DNA of 64,000 bases, taken from positions 1-64,000 of the forward strand of contig NZ_CAADFC020000027.1 in the NCBI RefSeq assembly GCF_900696085.1, in the 5' to 3' direction. Shown here one piece after another: positions 53,911-62,754 of the stretch (its first letter is position 1; each line of letters starts with the position of its first letter). A program made the position numbers and the translations under genes. The DNA comes from Bradyrhizobium ivorense. Lineage in GTDB: Bacteria > Pseudomonadota > Alphaproteobacteria > Rhizobiales > Xanthobacteraceae. The notes beneath the pieces are model-generated. The model saw only the letters and a program-made list of their open reading frames with translations, searched no databases and was not told the DNA's origin.

Positions 53911-53940
53911 TTGACGAAACCGACATGAATCCTTTAATAA
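53911..53940 (+). promoter_or_regulatory. possible promoter of rpsM-rpsK-rpoA-rplQ
   Basis: TTGACG (53911-53916) with TTAATA (53934-53939, spacer 17) or TAATAA (53935-53940, spacer 18). It would start a leader of about 150 bases before rpsM. Confidence 0.5.
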
Positions 53941-54095
53941 GCCCCGCATCCAAGTCGGATAGTTTTATGACGATGCCGGGCCCCGAAGGACATGAGGGGA
54001 AGGGCGTCGTGTTCGCGTTTGTGGACACACTGCCCGCAACAGCAAGAACTTGAGAAGCCCGTATCCGTGATGGATCGGCGACAGGAGAGAAGTCC

Positions 54096-54464
54096 GTGGC
54101 CCGTATTGCCGGCGTCAACATTCCTACCAACAAGCGCGTCCTGATCGCGCTTCAGTACATCCATGGCATCGGCCAGAAGAACGCGGCCGACATCATGGAG
54201 AAGGTCAAGATCCCGGTGGATCGTCGCGTCAGCCAGCTGACCGACCAGGAGGTCCTGCAGATCCGCGAAGTCATCGACCGCGACTATCTGGTCGAGGGCG
54301 ACCTCCGTCGCGAGGTCGGCATCAACATCAAGCGGCTGATGGACCTCGGCTGCTATCGCGGCCTGCGTCATCGCCGCGGTCTGCCGGTGCGCGGCCAGCG
54401 CACCCACACCAATGCGCGCACGCGCAAGGGGCCGGCCAAGGCGATCGCCGGCAAGAAGAAGTAA
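54096..54464 (+). CDS. rpsM: 30S ribosomal protein S13
   Basis: A 122-residue S13 that bridges to the large subunit. The start codon is GTG (VARIAGVNIPTNKR) after ACAGGAGAG. The end RTHTNARTRKGPAKAIAGKKK is typical. Confidence 0.97.
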   Translation: MARIAGVNIPTNKRVLIALQYIHGIGQKNAADIMEKVKIPVDRRVSQLTDQEVLQIREVIDRDYLVEGDLRREVGINIKRLMDLGCYRGLRHRRGLPVRGQRTHTNARTRKGPAKAIAGKKK

Positions 54465-54487
54465 GTTTTGCGAATTGCAGGTGGGGG

Positions 54488-54509
54488 GTAGCGAAGCAAT
54501 CTTCGCTAC
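54488..54509 (+). repeat. hairpin between rpsM and rpsK
   Basis: GTAGCGAAG (54488-54496) pairs with CTTCGCTAC (54501-54509) around CAAT. The core GTAGCGAA also occurs in the repeat between rpoA and rplQ, which suggests related repeat units inside the alpha operon. Confidence 0.5.
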
Positions 54510-54578
54510 TCGCCATTTGCGTTTTGAGGTGTAGCCGCTGGCACTACGGCGGCGTTGAGATCACAGGAAAGGTTTGAA

Positions 54579-54968
54579 ATGGGCAAGGAAGCCACCCGCG
54601 TACGCCGCCGCGAACGCAAGAACATCGCCTCCGGCATCGCGCACGTGAATTCGTCGTTCAACAACACGACCATCACCATCACCGACGCGCAGGGCAACAC
54701 CATCGCCTGGTCGTCGGCCGGCACGATGGGCTTCAAGGGCTCGCGCAAGTCGACCCCCTATGCCGCGCAGGTTGCGGCTGAAGACGTCTCCAAGAAGGCG
54801 CAGGAGCACGGCATGCGCACGCTGGAGGTCGAAGTGGCCGGCCCCGGTTCGGGCCGTGAGTCGGCGCTCCGTGCGCTGCAGGCTGCGGGCTTCACCGTCA
54901 CCTCGATCCGCGACGTGACCACCATCCCGCACAATGGTTGCCGTCCGCGCAAGCGCCGGCGCGTCTGA
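54579..54968 (+). CDS. rpsK: 30S ribosomal protein S11
   Basis: A 129-residue S11 of the platform. Start ATG 54579 (MGKEATRVRRRERKN) with AGGAAAGG upstream. The end IPHNGCRPRKRRRV is conserved. rpsD does not follow, as usual in alphaproteobacteria. Confidence 0.97.
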   Translation: MGKEATRVRRRERKNIASGIAHVNSSFNNTTITITDAQGNTIAWSSAGTMGFKGSRKSTPYAAQVAAEDVSKKAQEHGMRTLEVEVAGPGSGRESALRALQAAGFTVTSIRDVTTIPHNGCRPRKRRRV

Positions 54969-55096
54969 TCTCTCGTCGCGGGCGGCCCGGCCGCTCGCGA
55001 TTCGTTTTTGGAATTACCGCGCGGACTGTTCCGCGATCTCCAACGCCAGGTACGGCCATTCGATTGGGCCGATCGACCGGCACATGGGTGAAAACA

Positions 55097-56116
55097 GTGA
55101 CGATCCAGAAAAATTGGCAAGAGCTCATTCGACCGAACAAGCTGCAGGTGACGCCCGGCTCGGACGCGACCCGCTTCGCCACCGTCGTCGCCGAGCCGCT
55201 CGAGCGTGGTTTCGGCCAGACGCTCGGCAACGCGCTGCGCCGCATCCTTTTGTCTTCGCTGCAGGGTGCCGCGGTGCAGTCGGTGCACATCGACGGCGTG
55301 CTGCACGAGTTCTCCTCGATTGCCGGCGTTCGTGAGGACGTCACCGACATCGTCCTCAACATCAAGGACATCTCGATCAAGATGCAGGGCGAAGGCCCGA
55401 AGCGCATGGTCGTGAAGAAGCAGGGCCCGGGCGCCGTCACCGCCGGCGACATCCAGACCGTCGGCGACATCACCGTGCTCAATCCTGACCTGCAGCTCTG
55501 CACGCTGGACGACGGCGCCGAGATCCGCATGGAGTTCACGGTCACCACCGGCAAGGGCTACGTCGCCGCCGAGCGCAACCGTCCCGAGGACGCGCCGATC
55601 GGCCTGATCCCGGTCGACAGCCTGTTCTCGCCGGTCCGCAAGGTCTCCTACAAGGTCGAGAACACCCGCGAGGGCCAGATCCTCGACTACGACAAGCTGA
55701 CCATGACGATCGAGACCAACGGCGCGATCACGCCGGATGACGCGGTGGCCTATGCCGCGCGCATCCTGCAGGATCAGCTCAACGTGTTCGTCAACTTCGA
55801 AGAGCCGCGCAAGGAAGTCACCCAGGAGATCATCCCCGATCTCGCGTTCAACCCGGCCTTCCTCAAGAAGGTCGACGAGCTCGAGCTGTCGGTGCGTTCG
55901 GCAAACTGTCTGAAGAACGACAACATCGTCTACATCGGCGACCTCGTGCAGAAGTCGGAAGCGGAAATGCTCCGCACCCCGAACTTCGGCCGCAAGTCGC
56001 TGAACGAGATCAAGGAAGTGCTGGCGCAGATGGGTCTGCATCTCGGCATGGAAGTGCCGGGCTGGCCGCCGGAGAACATCGACGAGCTCGCCAAGCGCTT
56101 CGAGGATCACTACTGA
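55097..56116 (+). CDS. rpoA: RNA polymerase subunit alpha
   Basis: A 339-residue alpha subunit. The N-terminal domain dimerises to start polymerase assembly (NALRRILLSSLQGAAV). The C-terminal domain contacts upstream DNA and activators (RSANCLKNDNIVYIGDL, PNFGRKSLNEI). I chose the GTG giving VTIQKNWQELIRPNKL; another GTG nine bases upstream would add three residues. The upstream open frame has no RpoA similarity. Confidence 0.96.
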   Translation: MTIQKNWQELIRPNKLQVTPGSDATRFATVVAEPLERGFGQTLGNALRRILLSSLQGAAVQSVHIDGVLHEFSSIAGVREDVTDIVLNIKDISIKMQGEGPKRMVVKKQGPGAVTAGDIQTVGDITVLNPDLQLCTLDDGAEIRMEFTVTTGKGYVAAERNRPEDAPIGLIPVDSLFSPVRKVSYKVENTREGQILDYDKLTMTIETNGAITPDDAVAYAARILQDQLNVFVNFEEPRKEVTQEIIPDLAFNPAFLKKVDELELSVRSANCLKNDNIVYIGDLVQKSEAEMLRTPNFGRKSLNEIKEVLAQMGLHLGMEVPGWPPENIDELAKRFEDHY

Positions 56117-56126
56117 GCGAATAGGG

Positions 56127-56182
56127 AGTAGCGAATAGCGAGTGGAAGACCATTCGCTATTCACCATTCGCTACTCGCTACT
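56127..56182 (+). repeat. inverted repeat between rpoA and rplQ
   Basis: AGTAGCGAATAGCGAGTGG (56127-56145) faces CATTCGCTATTCACC (56151-56165) and TTCGCTACTCGCTACT (56167-56182). A long stem with one or two mismatches is possible. The units repeat GCGAATAG / CTATTCGC, like a small dispersed repeat. It lies inside the alpha operon without a T-run. Confidence 0.55.
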
Positions 56183-56258
56183 TTGGGCGAACGCAGGAAG
56201 CCCACCTGAGAAACTTGTCGCTGAACCACCGCGACAGAATTGAAGAAGGAATAAGTCA

Positions 56259-56675
56259 ATGCGTCACGGCAAGGTTCATCGCAAGCTCAACCGCACCGCC
56301 GAGCACCGGCGTGCGATGTTCGCCAACATGTCGGCGGCCCTGATCAAGCACGAGCAGATCGTCACCACGCTGCCGAAGGCCAAGGAGCTGCGGCCGATCG
56401 TCGAGAAGCTCGTCACCCTCGGCAAGAAGGGCGGCCTGGCGTTGCGCCGCCAGGCGATCTCGGAGCTGCGCGACGTCGACCAGGTCAAGAAGCTGTTCGA
56501 CGTGCTGGCGCCCCGTTACAAGGACCGCCAGGGCGGCTACACCCGCATCATCAAGGCCGGCTTCCGCTACGGCGACAACGCGGCGATGGCCGTGATCGAG
56601 TTCGTCGACCGCGACGTCGACGCCAAGGGCCAGGACTCCGGTCCGACCCAGGAAACGGAAGCCGAGGCGGCGTAA
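56259..56675 (+). CDS. rplQ: 50S ribosomal protein L17
   Basis: A 138-residue L17 at the tunnel exit. It begins MRHGKVHRKLNRTAEHRRAM. An acidic tail (TQETEAEAA) follows the conserved part. It closes the alpha operon before a strong terminator. Confidence 0.98.
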   Translation: MRHGKVHRKLNRTAEHRRAMFANMSAALIKHEQIVTTLPKAKELRPIVEKLVTLGKKGGLALRRQAISELRDVDQVKKLFDVLAPRYKDRQGGYTRIIKAGFRYGDNAAMAVIEFVDRDVDAKGQDSGPTQETEAEAA

Positions 56676-56710
56676 GCGGTCCCGGGCCCGAGGGTCTCAA
56701 GATGGTTTCG

Positions 56711-56739
56711 AAAACGGCGCCCCCAGGGGCGCCGTTTTT
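56711..56739 (+). terminator. intrinsic terminator after rplQ
   Basis: AAAACGGCGCCCC (56711-56723) is the inverted copy of GGGGCGCCGTTTT (56726-56738), followed by more T. This should end the ribosomal superoperon. Confidence 0.88.
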
Positions 56740-56824
56740 GTTTGCGCATATGCCGCGCCTGCGCCGGGTTGCGCTGACCCGATCTCGCACAGATATCTCC
56801 CGCAGCATTCACAGGAGACCTCCC

Positions 56825-57619
56825 ATGAAGATCGACCTTTCCGGAAAAACTGCGCTGGTGACCGGCTCGACCGCGGGCATCGGCAAGGCCATCGCCAGGG
56901 GCCTTGCGGCGACAGGGGCGGAGGTCGTCGTCAACGGCCGCGGCCAGGCCAAGGTCGACGCCACGATCGCCGAGATCGCCAGGGAGGTGCCGGGCGCAAC
57001 GGTTCGCGGCATTGCCGCTGACGTCTCCACCGCCGCCGGCTGCAAGGCGCTGCTCGCCGCGGTGCCTGATGTCGACATCCTGGTCAACAACGCCGGCATC
57101 TTCGAGCCAAAGCCGTTCTTCGAGATTCCCGACGAAGACTGGAGCCGCTTCTTCGACATCAACGTGATGTCGGGCGTGCGGCTGTCGCGCGGCTACATGC
57201 AGGGCATGTTGAAGCGCAACTGGGGACGCATCGTCTTCATCTCCTCAGAATCCGGCCTCAACATCCCGACCGAGATGATTCAGTACGGCATGACCAAGAC
57301 CGCGCAGCTCGCGATCTCGCGCGGGCTCGCGGAGCTGACCCGCGGCACCGCCGTGACCGTCAACTCGGTGCTGCCCGGGCCGACGATGTCGGAGGGCGTC
57401 GAGACCTTCGTCAAGGATCTGGCGAAGCAGAACGGCCAGTCTGTCGAGGAGGCCGCATCCAACTTCGTCAAGCAGCACCGGCCGAGCTCGATCCTGCAGC
57501 GCTTCGCCAGAACCGAGGAGATCGCCAACATGGTGGTCTATGTCTGCTCGAAGCAGGCGTCGGCGACCAACGGCGCGGCGCTGCGCGCCGAAGGCGGCAT
57601 CGTCAATACGATCGCGTGA
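56825..57619 (+). CDS. short-chain dehydrogenase/reductase (SDR)
   Basis: A 264-residue classical SDR. TGSTAGIG, NNAG, the Ser in ISSESG and YGMTK form the cofactor and catalytic sites. The C-terminus lacks the usual DGG but has RAEGG. ATG 56825 follows CAGGAGACC. The open frame begins earlier but runs through the rplQ terminator, so the long start is rejected. Substrate unknown. Confidence 0.88.
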   Translation: MKIDLSGKTALVTGSTAGIGKAIARGLAATGAEVVVNGRGQAKVDATIAEIAREVPGATVRGIAADVSTAAGCKALLAAVPDVDILVNNAGIFEPKPFFEIPDEDWSRFFDINVMSGVRLSRGYMQGMLKRNWGRIVFISSESGLNIPTEMIQYGMTKTAQLAISRGLAELTRGTAVTVNSVLPGPTMSEGVETFVKDLAKQNGQSVEEAASNFVKQHRPSSILQRFARTEEIANMVVYVCSKQASATNGAALRAEGGIVNTIA

Positions 57620-57681
57620 GGGTGCCGCGATGTCAGCCTAACGTGCTGTACTCGCGACACCCGGCGTACCAATCACCACCC

Positions 57682-57799
57682 GTCATTGCGAGGAGCGAAG
57701 CGACGAAGCAATCCATACCTGCCCGTGCAGAAAATGGATTGCTTCGCGGAGCCTGTCATCCGGCGGCGCTTCGCGCCGACCGGGTGGCTCGCAACGATG
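57682..57799. repeat. intergenic palindromic repeat (GCAATCCAT family)
   Basis: Inner arms CGAAGCAATCCAT (57704-57716) and ATGGATTGCTTCG (57734-57746) form a perfect 13-bp stem. Outer arms CATTGCGAG (57684-57692) and CTCGCAACGATG (57788-57799) pair with one mismatch. This unit is familiar as a dispersed Bradyrhizobium repeat. It lies between convergent genes. Confidence 0.65.
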
Positions 57800-57815
57800 G
57801 TGATTGGGGGAGGGC

Positions 57816-58829
57816 CTACCAGCCCTCCAGAACGATCTTGCCGCGCGACTTGCCGCTTTCGAGCAGCGCATGCGCGCGCTTGAGGTTGGCGGCATTGATG
57901 GTGCCGAAGGTCTGGTCGAGCGTGGTGCGCAGCACGCCCTTGTCGAGGAGATCGGCGACGTCGTTGAGCAGATGATGCTGCGCGATCATGTCCGGCGTCT
58001 GGAACGACGAGCGCGTGAACATCGATTCCCAGTGCACCGACACCGCCTTGCCCTTGAAGGCGGCGACGTTGAACTCCGGCGGATCGTCGATCAGACCGAA
58101 CTTGCCCTGCGGCGCGATGAAGTCGGCGATGCTCTTGTAGTGCTGGTCGGTGTAGGTGAGGCTGGCGACGAGGCCGACCGGCGGCAGCTTCAACTTGTCG
58201 ATCTGCTCCTTCATCGGCTTGCCGTGATCGATCACGGCGTGCGCGCCGAGATCGCGGCACCATTTCTGCGACTCCGGCCGCGTCGCGGTTGCGACCACGG
58301 TGAGCCCGGTGAGGCGGCGCGCGAGCTGGATCAGGATCGAGCCGACGCCGCCGGCGCCGCCGATGATCAAGAGCGTGCGCGGATCGAGGCTCTTGCCCGG
58401 CACCGCGCCGAGCCGGTCGAACAGCAACTCCCAGGCGGTGATCGAGGTCAGCGGCAGGGCGGCGGCCTGCGCGTAGGACAGCGAGGCCGGCTTGTTGCCG
58501 ACGATGCGCTCGTCGACCAGGTGAAACTGCGAGTTGGTGCCCTGGCGCTGGATCGAGCCGGCATAGAACACCTCGTCGCCCGGCTTGAAGAGGGAGACAT
58601 CGGGACCGACGGCGTCAACCACGCCGGCCGCGTCAAAACCGAGGATCTTGTATTCGCCCTCGGCGGGTGCCGCGCGCTTGCGGACCTTGTAGTCGACCGG
58701 GTTGACCGAGATGGCCTTGACCGCGACCCTGATGTCGCGGCCTTTCGGCTCCGGCTTTGCGATCTCGAAATCGACGAGCGAATCAGCCGCCTCGATGGGC
58801 AGCGATTTCTGATATCCGACGGCCTTCAT
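57816..58829 (-). CDS. quinone-oxidoreductase-like NADPH dehydrogenase (MDR family)
   Basis: A 337-residue medium-chain dehydrogenase. The N-terminal part has NPVDYKVRK and GFDAAGVVDAVG, the cofactor motif is GGAGGVGSILIQL. The zinc-binding Cys/His set of alcohol dehydrogenases is missing, so it is likely a zinc-free quinone or enone reductase. It is divergent from an HxlR regulator, a pairing known for quinone/aldehyde stress (YodB/QorR types). Confidence 0.88.
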   Translation of the reverse strand: MKAVGYQKSLPIEAADSLVDFEIAKPEPKGRDIRVAVKAISVNPVDYKVRKRAAPAEGEYKILGFDAAGVVDAVGPDVSLFKPGDEVFYAGSIQRQGTNSQFHLVDERIVGNKPASLSYAQAAALPLTSITAWELLFDRLGAVPGKSLDPRTLLIIGGAGGVGSILIQLARRLTGLTVVATATRPESQKWCRDLGAHAVIDHGKPMKEQIDKLKLPPVGLVASLTYTDQHYKSIADFIAPQGKFGLIDDPPEFNVAAFKGKAVSVHWESMFTRSSFQTPDMIAQHHLLNDVADLLDKGVLRTTLDQTFGTINAANLKRAHALLESGKSRGKIVLEGW

Positions 58830-58894
58830 GCCTGGTCTCCATGGCTGACGCGATTGCCTGCCGCTCTACCTGTCGCGCTGGCTTCCATTTGGCA

Positions 58895-58934
58895 AGTACT
58901 GTAAATTTGGGGAACTAGTCCCCGTTTGTATACT
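58895..58934. promoter_or_regulatory. candidate operator of the HxlR regulator
   Basis: AGTACTGTAAA (58895-58905) and the opposite-strand form of TTTGTATACT (58925-58934, that is AGTATACAAA) are similar half-sites facing each other. Between them GGGGA (58909-58913) and TCCCC (58919-58923) add a second dyad. TATACT (58929-58934) may be the -10 of the regulator gene, so binding would block it. Confidence 0.5.
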
Positions 58935-58981
58935 ATTGGGAAAATCCCGGGAAAAACTTCAGGAAAACCTCAGGAAATCTC

Positions 58982-59359
58982 ATGAAGCGGCAGAATTTTT
59001 CGCGCCGGCCGGGCTGCGCGGTCGAGACCGCGCTCGACCTGATCGACGGCAAATGGAAGGGCGTGATCCTGTATCACCTGCAGGCCGGCACCCAGCGCTT
59101 CGGCGAATTGCGCCGGCGGATGCCCAGCGTCACCCAGCGGATGCTGACCAAGCAGCTGCGCGCGCTCGAGCAGGACGGTCTCGTGATCCGCAAGGTCTAT
59201 GCCGAGGTGCCGCCGCGGGTCGAATACACGCTGTCCGAGCTCGGTGAGAGCCTGCGTCCGGTGATCGATATTTTGAAAGCCTGGGGCGAGGGCCATCAGG
59301 AGCGGCTGTCCGGCGCGCCGGCACCCCACCTCGTGAAGAAGCCGAAGCGCGCGGCCTGA
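58982..59359 (+). CDS. HxlR-family transcription regulator
   Basis: A 125-residue winged-helix protein. Cys12 in RRPGCAVETAL is the conserved N-terminal Cys used as a redox/electrophile sensor in YodB and HypR. The fold core is LIDGKWKGVILYHL with RFGELRRRMPSVTQRMLTKQLR. It probably controls itself and the divergent quinone-oxidoreductase-like gene. Confidence 0.88.
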   Translation: MKRQNFSRRPGCAVETALDLIDGKWKGVILYHLQAGTQRFGELRRRMPSVTQRMLTKQLRALEQDGLVIRKVYAEVPPRVEYTLSELGESLRPVIDILKAWGEGHQERLSGAPAPHLVKKPKRAA

Positions 59360-59374
59360 TCGGTCGGCAGAAGA

Positions 59375-59412
59375 ACGGCCGGGAGCTGGGCGCAGCTTCC
59401 GGCCGTCGGTTT
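59375..59412. terminator. bidirectional terminator between hxlR-like and porin genes
   Basis: ACGGCCGG (59375-59382) and CCGGCCGT (59399-59406) plus inner AGCT/AGCT form a long stem, followed by CGGTTTT. It can serve both convergent genes. Confidence 0.7.
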
Positions 59413-59434
59413 TGTTACGCCTGATCAGATCGCG

Positions 59435-61033
59435 TCAGAACGCAACCTGGGTGCGCAGCGCCACCGCGTCGAACTTCGAGCCGACATCCGCGCTCGAGAT
59501 CGCCGAGGCCTGCTTGGAGATGTCGCCATGCAGGTAGTCCAGCATGAAGCGGACGTTGTTGTTGACGTACCAGTTCAGCGCCGCGGTATAAACGGTCTGC
59601 CGTCCGCCCGCGATGCCGGTCGCCTGCGCGATCTGATCGTTGAGGTTCATCTGGCTCACCCGCCCGGCGATTTCCCAGGCACCCCAGCCGCCGCTGGCGA
59701 GCGAGAACGGATCCCTCGGCTTGATGCCGCTGTAGGAGGCCGTCGACGAGTTGTAGGCATGGTTCTCACCGGTCAGCACGTAGCCGACCTGCGCATAACC
59801 GCCGTCGAACTTCAGGCTCGGCGCGCCGAACGGCGGCAGGCCGGTATTCGCAGAACGGTCGATGTTGAACCAGTAGTACTCACCCTGTGCGATGAACGGA
59901 CCGTAGGTCGCCGCGGCCTCGACGCCGTAGACCTGCGCGCCGGAGACGTTGGCGATCGCACCGGTCGAGATCAGCGTGGTCGGATCGATGCGCAGCTCGG
60001 GCCGATCGCTGAGCGTGAGCGTCTGTGCCTGGGTCAGCTGGTTGCGCGGCGGCTGGATCAGCCATTCTGCATCGGCGCCGATATGCACCGAGTAATCCTT
60101 GCCGTTGATCGGGTTGCCGGCGATGCGGACGACGCTGCCATACTGCTCGGACGAGCCCGCCGGGGTGACGCTGGAGGCGGAGTGGATCTGGCCCGTGGTC
60201 GGTCCGGTGACGTAGCCGCCGATCCAGAGCTGGTCGTTCCACCAGCGGGTGCCGACGGCCGAACGGAAGTCACCGGCCGCGATGTTCTGCGCGATGATGC
60301 CGGCCGATGCGCGCTCCATGAACAGGATGTCGTTGGAGCTGGTCGACTCGTCCATCGTCCACAGCACGTCCATGATGCCGCCTTCGATCGCCATCTTGCC
60401 GCCGAACGGTTTCAAGCCGGTGTAGCTCAGATAGGCGTTCTCGATGCCCGAGGTGCCGCCGCCCGGCAGCGATCCCGGCGCTGCGCCGCCAAAACCGTCG
60501 GAGGAGCCGCCGAAGTCGTAGATCAGCGAGTAGTTCCAGTCGCCGAAGAATTTGCCGACGACGCCGATGCGCGCACGGCGAACGTTCTCGCCGCTGTCGA
60601 GCTTCTGCGGCACGGTGCCGGCGGTGTTCGGACGATAGTCGTAACCGCCGACGTCCCAATGCACGCGGCTGGTGATGGCGACGCAGTTCTGCTCGTCAGC
60701 GGTACAGATCGTCGGCCGGTTGTTCGGCAGCGTCACCACGACGCCGGACGGCGCGACCGGGCCCTTGACCGGGATCGCGGCATTGGCGGTCGCGACTCGC
60801 GCGGCCTTGGCGTCCGCGGCCTTCGCATTGGCGTTGGCGCTTGCCGCGGTCGCGGTGTTGGCGTTGGTCTGCTTTTGCAACTTGTCGAGCTTCTGCTCGA
60901 GCAGCTTCAGCTGCTGCTTCAGCAGCGCGATCTCTGCATCGCTGCCGCCACCGGCCGATTGCGAATGTGCCGGCGAAGCGGCGAGCGCTCCCGCCAATCC
61001 GATGGCGATTGCGCCTAGTCTTGTTGCACCCAT
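59435..61033 (-). CDS. outer-membrane porin, OprP/OprO type
   Basis: A 532-residue precursor. Residues 1-25 form a signal peptide (GLAGALAASPAHS). A coiled-coil/periplasmic stretch at about 30-85 is rich in Leu, Gln, Lys and Ala (LKQQLKLLEQKLDKLQKQ). Then comes the beta-barrel with alternating strands such as VRRARIGVVGKFFGDWNYSL, ending in Phe (RTQVAF), the usual signal for barrel insertion. Such porins take up phosphate or other anions; specificity is not certain. Confidence 0.85.
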   Translation of the reverse strand: MGATRLGAIAIGLAGALAASPAHSQSAGGGSDAEIALLKQQLKLLEQKLDKLQKQTNANTATAASANANAKAADAKAARVATANAAIPVKGPVAPSGVVVTLPNNRPTICTADEQNCVAITSRVHWDVGGYDYRPNTAGTVPQKLDSGENVRRARIGVVGKFFGDWNYSLIYDFGGSSDGFGGAAPGSLPGGGTSGIENAYLSYTGLKPFGGKMAIEGGIMDVLWTMDESTSSNDILFMERASAGIIAQNIAAGDFRSAVGTRWWNDQLWIGGYVTGPTTGQIHSASSVTPAGSSEQYGSVVRIAGNPINGKDYSVHIGADAEWLIQPPRNQLTQAQTLTLSDRPELRIDPTTLISTGAIANVSGAQVYGVEAAATYGPFIAQGEYYWFNIDRSANTGLPPFGAPSLKFDGGYAQVGYVLTGENHAYNSSTASYSGIKPRDPFSLASGGWGAWEIAGRVSQMNLNDQIAQATGIAGGRQTVYTAALNWYVNNNVRFMLDYLHGDISKQASAISSADVGSKFDAVALRTQVAF

Positions 61034-61129
61034 TGTGCACCCCTGTGTGTTTGAAGTCCCCGCTCACTGAATTCGAGTCCTAGATTTTGATCGTGACTGA
61101 CACACGACAGCATAACCCGGGATTTCAGT

Positions 61130-61159
61130 TCCGCTTGTTGTACGCGGGCAACAAGCGGA
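61130..61159. repeat. dyad between porin and protease genes
   Basis: TCCGCTTGTTG (61130-61140) and CAACAAGCGGA (61149-61159) are perfect inverted copies with an 8-base loop. They lie between two divergent genes and may be an operator or a repeat. Confidence 0.45.
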
Positions 61160-61322
61160 GCTGCTTCGTGAGATGACAAGCATCATAGAAGCCACGCGGC
61201 GCGTCAACGCGGCCACGGCGGTTTTTGCACCGGTGTGGCCGGGGGGCCAGCTAACCGGTCAGGCACCCTTCAATTGCCGCGCGAACGCGCCTATATTCCG
61301 GCGTTTTCCGCGAGAGGTGAGA

Positions 61323-62747
61323 ATGCTCCGACCCGTCCGCTTTGCTGCCCTATCCGTTCTGTCCGTGCTGGTTTTGGCAGGGAATCTTTGCCAGGCGCAG
61401 GCCCAGGACCGAACCCAGGACCGCCGGGTGCCGTCCTCGCAGGCGGAGCTCAGGCTGTCCTACGCGCCGATCGTGCAGCGCGTGCAGCCGGCGGTTGTCA
61501 ACGTCTATGCCGCCAAGACCGTCCAGAACCGCAATCCGCTGCTCGACGATCCGATCTTCCGCCGCTTCTTCGGCGTGCCGGGACAGCAGCCGGAGCAGAT
61601 GCAGCGCTCGCTCGGCTCCGGCGTGATGGTCGATTCGACCGGACTTGTGGTCACAAACAATCACGTGATCGAGGGCGCCGACCAGGTGAAGGTCTCGCTC
61701 GCCGACAAGCGGGAATACGAGGCCGAGATCGTCTTGAAGGACAGCCGCACCGACCTCGCCGTGCTCAGGCTGAAGAACACCAACAAGGAGAAGTTCACGA
61801 CCCTCGACTTTGCCAATTCCGACGAGCTTCTGGTCGGCGACGTCGTGCTCGCGATCGGTAACCCGTTCGGCGTCGGCCAGACCGTCACCCACGGCATCGT
61901 CTCGGCCTTGGCGCGCACTCAAGTCGGAATCACGGATTATCAATTCTTCATTCAGACCGACGCCGCGATCAATCCGGGCAATTCCGGCGGTGCGCTGGTC
62001 GACATGACCGGGCGGCTTGCCGGCATCAACACCGCGATCTTCTCGCGCTCCGGCGGTTCGCAGGGCATCGGCTTTGCGATTCCCGCCAACATGGTGCGGG
62101 TGGTGGTGGCCTCGGCCAAGAGCGGCGGCAAGGCGGTGAAGCGGCCATGGCTCGGCGCGCGGCTGCAGGCGGTGACGCCCGAGATCGCCGAGACGCTCGG
62201 ACTGAAGCTGCCGACCGGCGCACTGGTCGCCAACGTCGCGCCGAACAGCCCGGCGGCGAAGGCTGGGCTGAAACTGTCCGACCTGATCGTTTCGATCGAC
62301 GGCCAGACCATCGACGACCCCAACGCGTTCGACTACCGCTTCGCCACCCGTCCGCTCGGCGGCACCGCCGATATCGAGGTGCAGCGCAGCGGCAAGCCGG
62401 TCAAGCTCGCGGTGCCGCTGGAGACCGCGCCCGACACCAACCGCGACGAGATCGTGCTGACCGCGCGCTCGCCGTTCCAGGGCGCCAAGGTCGCCAACAT
62501 CTCGCCGGCGCTGGCCGACGAGCTGCATCTCGATGCCGGCGCCGAGGGCGTCGTGGTGACTGATCTCGCCGATGACGGCACCGCGGCCAATGTCGGCTTC
62601 CAGAAGGGCGACATCATCCTTGCGGTCAACAACCAGAAGATCGCGCGGACCGGCGACCTCGAGAAGGCCTCGAAGACGGGCACGCGGATCTGGCGAATCA
62701 CCCTGGTGCGCGGCGGCCAGCAGATCAACGTGACGCTCGGCGGATGA
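61323..62747 (+). CDS. periplasmic serine protease, Do/DegQ type
   Basis: A 474-residue HtrA-family protease/chaperone. Residues 1-27 form a signal peptide (ALSVLSVLVLAG... AQAQ). The triad is His114 (NNHVIEGAD), Asp144 (RTDLAVL) and Ser221 (NPGNSGGAL). Two PDZ domains follow, starting near 265 and 385. I chose ATG 61323 with GAGAGGTGAG upstream. Role is quality control of misfolded envelope proteins. rarA begins seven bases after it. Confidence 0.93.
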   Translation: MLRPVRFAALSVLSVLVLAGNLCQAQAQDRTQDRRVPSSQAELRLSYAPIVQRVQPAVVNVYAAKTVQNRNPLLDDPIFRRFFGVPGQQPEQMQRSLGSGVMVDSTGLVVTNNHVIEGADQVKVSLADKREYEAEIVLKDSRTDLAVLRLKNTNKEKFTTLDFANSDELLVGDVVLAIGNPFGVGQTVTHGIVSALARTQVGITDYQFFIQTDAAINPGNSGGALVDMTGRLAGINTAIFSRSGGSQGIGFAIPANMVRVVVASAKSGGKAVKRPWLGARLQAVTPEIAETLGLKLPTGALVANVAPNSPAAKAGLKLSDLIVSIDGQTIDDPNAFDYRFATRPLGGTADIEVQRSGKPVKLAVPLETAPDTNRDEIVLTARSPFQGAKVANISPALADELHLDAGAEGVVVTDLADDGTAANVGFQKGDIILAVNNQKIARTGDLEKASKTGTRIWRITLVRGGQQINVTLGG

Positions 62748-62754
62748 GTCCCAG

